Of a stretch of DNA of 10,619 nt, positions 7,190-10,619 are shown piece after piece; position 1 is the stretch's first letter; every line of letters starts with the position of its first letter. Position numbers and translations under genes: made by a program. The stretch comes from JBBRCX01 sp038204465. GTDB taxonomy: Bacteria; Planctomycetota; Phycisphaerae; Tepidisphaerales; Tepidisphaeraceae. The notes beneath the pieces were generated by a model that worked only from the letters and a program-made list of their open reading frames with translations, was not told the origin of the DNA and searched no databases. The stretch spans positions 1 to 10,619 of the forward strand of contig JBBRCX010000132.1 in the NCBI GenBank assembly GCA_038204465.1, written 5' to 3'.

Positions 7190-7400
7190 GTAACACGGGC
7201 GTCCCGCCCGTGAGCAAGAGCGCAGCGATCTTCATCCCCTTCCCGTAGCACGGGGCGTCCCGCCCGTGAGCAAGAGCGCAGCGATCCTCATCCCCGTCCC
7301 GTAGCACGGCCGTCCCGCCCGTGAGCAAGAGCGCAGCGATCCTCATCCCCTTCCCGTAGCACGGGGCGTCCCGCCCGTGAGCAAGAGCGCAGCGATCTTC
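7190..7400. repeat. four tandem 55-56 bp repeats with GC hairpins
   Basis: Units begin at 7190, 7245, 7301 and 7356 (last one about 45 bp). Each starts GTARCACGG, carries a hairpin and continues with GAGCAAGAGCGCAGCGATC. In the first unit the hairpin is perfect: CACGGGCG, loop TCC, CGCCCGTG. In units 2-4 the left arm has an extra G or a substitution while the right arm CGCCCGTG never changes. The array begins 13 bp after the stop of the 58-aa gene. Similar GC hairpin repeats (translating as HGRDA-type peptides) are, as I recall, scattered in planctomycete and verrucomicrobial genomes. Possible roles are transcription termination, RNA stabilisation or a mobile REP-like element. Confidence 0.88.
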
Positions 7401-7540
7401 TCCGCGCATGTCCCCCGCTGTTCGCACCTTCCCTCCAAAAAACCAGCACAGCACCCCGTATCGCCTTGCATGCGCACCGTCCTGCGGTGACGATGGCCCG
7501 GTCCGTTGTCTCTGTCCCGACGTATTCATTTCAAGGTGAT

Positions 7541-7552
7541 CGCCCGCGGGCG
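7541..7552. repeat. 12-bp perfect palindrome before the 179-aa gene
   Basis: CGCCCGCGGGCG is a perfect palindrome ending 14 bp before ATG 7567. The gene has no evident Shine-Dalgarno sequence in the same place. It may be an operator or a hairpin near the ribosome site, or chance in GC-rich DNA. Confidence 0.3.
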
Positions 7553-7566
7553 GCGCCCCTCGATCC

Positions 7567-8106
7567 ATGCCGCCGATCCTGCTCGAATCCGCCAGGCCCG
7601 ACTCCTTTCAGTGGGTGCTCATCAGTGCCGCGGTGCTGATGATGCTCTACGTTTCGGTGATCCGGCCCATGCGCAAAAAGAAGGACCCGCTCCAGAAGCA
7701 GCCGGCGCTGTCCAGTCTCGCCCAGCAGCGCACCGTCGAGCGCGAGATGAGCAGCCTCCTGGTCGAGCTTCACCAGATGGCCCGCGACATGAACGCGCAG
7801 CTCGACACCCGTTCCGCCAAGCTGGAAGTGCTGCTGCGGGAAGCCGACGAAAAGATCGCCGCGCTGAAGTCAGCCTCCGCCAACGGCGACGGCGCCTCCG
7901 CCGGCAGCTCGCATCCCCCCTCGATAGGCCAGCGCGCCGACCTCACGCCCCGCCCCGCGGAAGAGATCGATCCTCGTCACCTGGAAATCTATTCCCTCGC
8001 CGACCAGGGCCACTCCCCCCAGGAAATCGCCCGCCGCCTCAGCCGCCCCAACGGCGAGATCGAGCTGATCCTCGCCCTGCGCGGAAGCTCCGCCGGCGGC
8101 CTCTAA
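7567..8106 (+). CDS. membrane-anchored coiled-coil protein with HTH-like C-terminus
   Basis: The protein has 179 aa and an unknown biochemical role. One transmembrane helix near the N-terminus (about 14-33) is followed by a basic stop-transfer segment (RPMRKKKD). A charged helical region (about 50-103, EREMSSLLVELHQMARDMNA and onward) is likely to form a coiled coil. A flexible Ser/Gly/Pro linker (104-134) leads to a compact C-terminal unit (137-172, HLEIYSLADQGHSPQEIARR then a second helix ending IELILALR). That unit resembles the sigma-factor-region-4-like helix-turn-helix of small DUF2802/DUF6115-type proteins. It would place a DNA- or protein-binding tail on the cytoplasmic side of the membrane. 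ATG 7567 is preferred because it directly precedes the membrane helix; no clear ribosome site is visible. Confidence 0.78.
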   Translation: MPPILLESARPDSFQWVLISAAVLMMLYVSVIRPMRKKKDPLQKQPALSSLAQQRTVEREMSSLLVELHQMARDMNAQLDTRSAKLEVLLREADEKIAALKSASANGDGASAGSSHPPSIGQRADLTPRPAEEIDPRHLEIYSLADQGHSPQEIARRLSRPNGEIELILALRGSSAGGL

Positions 8107-8453
8107 CCTCACCCGTTACCGATTCCTCCTCAGCCTCCTCGGCCGCATCGAAGAGAACCGACAACAACCCGCCAGCGCCTCATCCCCATCCTGATTCCCC
8201 ACGTAACCACGACAAAGCAAACCAAAACCCGCATTCCCCCCTCAAAAACCCATCTCGACTCCATCAACCGACCATCGCCCGACCATGCCAACCCCATTCC
8301 ATCCCCATCCGCCATCCACAGCCGGACCAGAAGCCATCCATCCCCCCGCCATCCCCCCGCCGCCCGCACACCGCCCGCGCCCCATTCGTCTACCGTCCAC
8401 TCGCCAATCCCGAACCATCCACCCGCCAGTCCCGATCCAGCCCGGTGCCATGA
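8107..8453. other. C-rich, G-poor non-coding tract
   Basis: The plus strand is strikingly poor in G. In 8221-8280 I count 30 C and 4 G. Short CCATCC, CCCG and CATCCC words recur without a strict period. No protein-like frame is seen on either strand; the long open frames result from the skew. The tract begins at the stop of the 179-aa gene and ends abruptly at the helicase remnant at 8454. It may be degraded simple-sequence DNA or the scar of an insertion. Confidence 0.65.
8342..8383 (-). repeat. possible G-quadruplex motif
   Basis: On the minus strand the G runs are GGGG, GGG, GGG, GGGGGG and GGGGGG (plus-strand C runs at 8380-8383, 8374-8376, 8363-8365, 8353-8358 and 8342-8347), separated by short spacers of 3 to 8 nt. 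This nearly meets the usual quadruplex rule, with one loop of 8. The complementary C strand could form an i-motif. Confidence 0.4.
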
Positions 8454-8549
8454 ATTAATGTCGAACGCGGTCGTCTTGACCGCCTTCTGCTCGTCGTTTG
8501 CCATCCTGACGAGGCTGTCGGTGAAGGTATCCGCTATGCGAAACTCCTC
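8454..8549 (-). pseudogene. N-terminal remnant of a UvrD/Rep-type helicase
   Basis: Reading left from 8549, 32 codons include FRIADTFTDSLVRM and then DEQKAVKTTAFDIN. I recognise these as the conserved beginning of a family of superfamily I (UvrD-like) helicases that carry a RelE-like N-terminal domain. No start codon lies in a fitting place before it, and homology stops at about 8454, where the C-rich tract begins. The rest of the domain and the helicase motifs are missing. It is therefore a fragment left by deletion or insertion. The identification rests on memory of the family's N-terminal sequence and on only 32 residues. Confidence 0.6.
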
Positions 8550-8585
8550 GGAGCCCCCTGCGGTCAGGCGGAAATGTGTTGTCGG

Positions 8586-9098
8586 TCAACTGGCGACGTT
8601 AGCGTCGATCTGAAAGATCATTCGCCAGAGGCGATCGGACTCACCGCGTTCGATCACCTGAATTGGAGTCTGCCCCTGAAGCGCAGGGTTGGGAGTGCGA
8701 AGCCAATTCGCGAGCGTGTTTGGCGGCAGGATCTCCGACAATGCAGCCTGCAGTCGCTCCGTTTCAGTCAGTTTCTGGCAAGCGGAATCGCTGAGAGGCT
8801 TGCCGCCTTCCCAACCTGCGATCGACCGGGTGGAGTAGCCAGTGACTCGGGCAAGTTCTTCCTGGGAGACACCAAACTTCTGTCGAATTGCGGCAATTTT
8901 AGTCCCACCGGACGCCGAGGCCTTTATTACGCGGTAATCAATCCCGATTCCTTTGGCTATTGCGAAGGCTTTCGAAACGGCTTTCTTTTTCATCCTCTTT
9001 GCGCGCGTGCCCTTTGTGCCGTAAGGCACACTCCCATCGCGGATCGTATCTTGAAGCGACAATTTTCGACGCCGCTTGAGTGTGGATCGTCCAGGCAT
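8586..9098 (-). CDS. Xre/MbcA/ParS-type antitoxin of a RES-Xre module
   Basis: This 170-aa antitoxin binds and neutralises the RES toxin encoded just upstream and normally represses the operon. A basic N-terminal extension (about 1-45) precedes a helix-turn-helix (about 66-100, IRQKFGVSQEELARVTGYST then RSIAGWEGGK). It ends with the family's toxin-binding domain (about 120-163, NTLANWLRTPNPALQGQTP then IERGESDRLWRMI). ATG 9098 is chosen because GGAGGAG lies 3 nt before it. The alternative TTG at 9113 lies upstream of this ribosome site. The gene follows the toxin by 81 bp instead of preceding it, and has its own predicted promoter in between. Confidence 0.9.
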   Translation of the reverse strand: MPGRSTLKRRRKLSLQDTIRDGSVPYGTKGTRAKRMKKKAVSKAFAIAKGIGIDYRVIKASASGGTKIAAIRQKFGVSQEELARVTGYSTRSIAGWEGGKPLSDSACQKLTETERLQAALSEILPPNTLANWLRTPNPALQGQTPIQVIERGESDRLWRMIFQIDANVAS

Positions 9099-9115
9099 TA
9101 GCTCCTCCGACAAAT

Positions 9116-9144
9116 AGTATCGCTTGTTTGTGTCCGCGGGTCAA
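9116..9144 (-). promoter_or_regulatory. internal promoter of the antitoxin gene
   Basis: On the minus strand TTGACC (5/6, 9139-9144), a 17-bp spacer and GATACT (4/6, 9116-9121) lie in the gap between toxin and antitoxin. Transcripts would begin near 9109, just before the GGAGGAG ribosome site, leaving a very short leader. This would let the antitoxin be made independently of the toxin. Confidence 0.5.
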
Positions 9145-9148
9145 ACAA
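9124..9148. promoter_or_regulatory. inverted repeat, likely Xre operator
   Basis: TTGTTTG (9124-9130) and CAAACAA (9142-9148) are perfect 7-bp arms spaced by 11 bp, with a central CCGCGG. The dyad spans the spacer and the -35 box of the internal promoter. Binding here by the Xre antitoxin would block its own promoter, the usual control of this TA class. Hairpin formation in a read-through transcript is the alternative. Confidence 0.5.
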
Positions 9149-9179
9149 ATCTGCATGCAAATTTTCATGACGGTTATAG

Positions 9180-9770
9180 CTATTTTCCTAGCCGTTCCAG
9201 GTCCTTTGGATTCAAAACCGTTAATTCACACGTGCTGGTAAGGTTGCGTGGAAAAATGAGCATGTTTGTCCCAGTGGGATCCGGTTTTGAGGGCACGATC
9301 AGGCCCTGCAAGCCGGCAGAAAAAGCGGCTCGTCCCATAGCTTGAGCGGTCGCCTCACCAAACCCATCCATGATTGCATTCCAATCCTCCGCCATGAGAG
9401 TCGCCATTGGTTCAGGCAGTGCGATCGCTTTTTCTGTCAAATCCAGTATGGCGTCGGCAATTACGCGCACAGCAACAGTCACCTTCGGCATCACCTTCCA
9501 TAGTGGCATTCCGAGGGACCGATGGTTCTCGTTAGCCTCGTACATTGCAGTTTCTGGCTGCGCGCTGAGATACACCGTGTTCATAAGTCCGGGTGGATTC
9601 CAACGACCACCGGATCGAAATGCGCCCACGCCTTCGATAATCTCCTTGGCGCTTGTGTGGCGTGGCCCGGCAACGCGGTAAAACTCGCCCTCAACTCTCG
9701 CTGCGCTCTTTGCCTGTTTTGCGATCCAGGTCTCAAACAATTTGAACCGCGGATGAGGGTTCAATTTCAT
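9180..9770 (-). CDS. RES-domain toxin (NAD+-degrading)
   Basis: This 196-aa RES-domain protein belongs to a toxin family that destroys NAD+ (phosphorylase or glycohydrolase activity in studied members such as MbcT). The family's three signature residues can be placed: Arg in FYR (R32), Glu in PETAMYE (E78) and Ser in GLIVPS (S161). The conserved core GAFRSGGRWNPPG with VYLSAQPETA (49-75) is intact, so the toxin is probably active. The protein is longer than the usual 150-160 aa, with about 27 extra N-terminal residues and an acidic helical insert (about 108-145). ATG 9770 lies 18 bp after the stop of the Mod fragment and is preceded by only a weak ribosome site. The toxin may rely on read-through from the right. 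Toxin before antitoxin is, to my knowledge, the less common order in this class. Confidence 0.9.
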   Translation of the reverse strand: MKLNPHPRFKLFETWIAKQAKSAARVEGEFYRVAGPRHTSAKEIIEGVGAFRSGGRWNPPGLMNTVYLSAQPETAMYEANENHRSLGMPLWKVMPKVTVAVRVIADAILDLTEKAIALPEPMATLMAEDWNAIMDGFGEATAQAMGRAAFSAGLQGLIVPSKPDPTGTNMLIFPRNLTSTCELTVLNPKDLERLGK

Positions 9771-9788
9771 GCTGCACCCGAGTGCCGA

Positions 9789-10196
9789 TCACCCGACCTT
9801 AAACACTTTCATCACCTCATCCCCAAGGTGATTGATTACCTTCACCGCGATCCGTCCTCCCTCGGGCTTTGGGAACGGGCGCGACGTGTCGCTGTGCAGT
9901 GTTTCCCAGGCTTCCTCATTGATCTCTGCCTTCAGCGTCGTCTTGAGCGACTTGTACGGGTCGTTCGCGCCCAGGAAATAGGCGTGGCGGACGAAGAAAC
10001 TCTCTTCGTTGTAGTGGGTGTCGAGCAGCCAGCAGGCGATGCCGTCGGCGCCGTCGCTGATCACTTCGCCGGTCTGGGGCTTGAAGACACGCGCGAGAGC
10101 CAGCGCCACGCGCGATGTGTCTATCGTGATCCAGCGGCGTCCCCATTGCTCGGCGACGGTGGCGGTGAGACTAGGTAGACACAGCCAGCACGTCAT
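9789..10196 (-). pseudogene. doubly deleted type III Mod methyltransferase fragment
   Basis: This 135-codon frame joins two separate parts of a type III restriction Mod (adenine-N6) methyltransferase. Residues about 11-36 (ATVAEQWGRRWITIDTSR to ALALAR) match the end of the catalytic domain just after the FxGxG motif. From residue 37 (VFKPQTGEV, IACWLLDTHYNEESFFVRH, then the KVINHLGDEVMKV end) it matches the extreme C-terminus of the same family. The intervening several hundred residues are missing, as are the DPPY motif and the SAM-binding glycine motif, so it cannot methylate DNA. The ATG at 10196 is incidental: its first 10 codons come from the end of res read in another frame (26-nt overlap). 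The second part is well preserved, suggesting recent decay or continued translation. Domain matching is from memory of the family. Confidence 0.75.
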
Positions 10197-10619
10197 CCAG
10201 TTTGGTCGCCTTCAAGAAACGTGCAGCAGGTGAATTGTGGGTGGCCAGTTCGGCGAAGTGGGCATCGCCGCATTTCATCTTGGCGCTCTCCTTGTCTCGG
10301 AGGTCGTCCGTGAAAAGGCTGCTCTTGGTTTCCACCACGAAGTAGAGGCGCTCGGTGCCGTCTTTGTCCACGAGCACGGCCCAGTCAGGGTTGTAGGCGC
10401 CGAGCGGTGTCGGGACGCGGAACCAGCCGGGGAGTTTGGCGTAAACCTTGATGGCTTCGTTTTTCTCCAACTGCTCGCCAAACGTGCGCTCGGTGTCGGA
10501 CTGGTAGGTGTCATGCTCGTGCGTGCAATTGCTGCCACCCGCTACCATGCTCCGCAGATAGCCGGTCAACTCCTCGGTCTCGAAGAGTTGCTGGGCATAG
10601 TATTCGTCGGCACCGACGC
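10171..10619 (-). CDS. type III restriction enzyme Res subunit, C-terminus (partial)
   Basis: The 5' part lies outside the window; 148 codons and the stop are seen. The frame is open to the edge, reading GADEYYAQQLFETEELTGYL and on. The segment with KVYAKLPGWFRVPTPLGAYN, PDWAVLV and YFVVETKSSLF is the PD-(D/E)XK endonuclease domain of type III Res proteins. The catalytic Asp is in NPDW and Glu/Lys in VETK, both retained. The family's DLRDKESAKMKCG and the closing KATKLDDVLA are present, so this end appears natural. Res works with Mod: it translocates with ATP and cuts between head-to-head sites. Only a dead Mod fragment follows. Whether an intact mod precedes res beyond the window cannot be seen. 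Confidence 0.88.
   Translation of the reverse strand, partial: VGADEYYAQQLFETEELTGYLRSMVAGGSNCTHEHDTYQSDTERTFGEQLEKNEAIKVYAKLPGWFRVPTPLGAYNPDWAVLVDKDGTERLYFVVETKSSLFTDDLRDKESAKMKCGDAHFAELATHNSPAARFLKATKLDDVLAVST

Noticed and set aside
7190..7400. CRISPR array
   Set aside because: The units are directly adjacent and alike over their whole length, with no unique spacers.
6876..7568. minus-strand open frame of 230 codons covering the hairpin repeats
   Set aside because: It is translated repeat DNA (HGRDA-type peptides) with a unit of 55-56 bp that shifts frame between copies. It also opposes the better-supported 58-aa gene.
7506..8453. plus-strand frame of 315 codons running through the 179-aa gene into the C-rich tract
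   Set aside because: It is a shifted frame of the real membrane protein, and its second half is Pro/His/Arg low-complexity sequence from the C bias.

Overview
The window is a GC-rich bacterial chromosomal segment. A stable housekeeping or envelope block in the middle is flanked on both sides by accessory toxin-antitoxin and restriction-modification DNA. The tandem 55-bp GC hairpin repeats, the PDZ-bearing MsbA-type ABC exporter, the DEAD-box helicase with an enlarged RecA-1 loop and the membrane protein with a C-terminal winged-helix-like tail all suggest Planctomycetota or a relative, probably a metagenomic genome. No rRNA, tRNA or marker gene is present to prove this.

Layout, left to right. 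Positions 1-324 hold no convincing gene, but contain a 10-bp tandem repeat and a near-consensus leftward promoter. Positions 325-1484 (minus) encode a ParE/RelE-type toxin overlapping by 4 nt an unusually large (287 aa) partner. The C-terminus of that partner looks like an antitoxin tail, while its N-terminal half is an unrecognised domain. Positions 1564-3102 (minus) encode a DEAD-box RNA helicase with its own promoter. Positions 3263-5461 (minus) encode a lipid/peptide-type ABC exporter with a PDZ domain inserted in its first extracytoplasmic loop. Divergent from it, 5649-6793 (plus) is a DegT/DnrJ/EryC1 sugar aminotransferase broken by one missing base. Then come a previously easy-to-miss 58-aa membrane protein (7000-7176), four tandem 55-56 bp repeats (7190-7400) and a membrane-anchored coiled-coil protein with an HTH-like C-terminus (7567-8106).

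From 8107 the sequence becomes a C-rich, G-poor non-coding tract with a possible G-quadruplex. It ends abruptly at a 32-codon remnant of a UvrD-type helicase (8454-8549, minus). A complete RES-Xre toxin-antitoxin pair follows (toxin 9180-9770, antitoxin 8586-9098, both minus, toxin first), with a promoter and inverted repeat between them that look like an autoregulatory site. At the right edge are a doubly deleted fragment of a type III Mod methyltransferase (9789-10196) and the C-terminus of the type III Res endonuclease (10171-10619, continuing beyond the window).

How the genes relate: both ends carry addiction modules and defence-system debris, so 8107-10619 reads as an eroding defence island in which the RES-Xre module has survived beside broken restriction and helicase genes. 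In the middle, the ABC exporter and the aminotransferase share a divergent intergenic region and may both serve envelope glycolipid or polysaccharide assembly. That link is inferred from position only.
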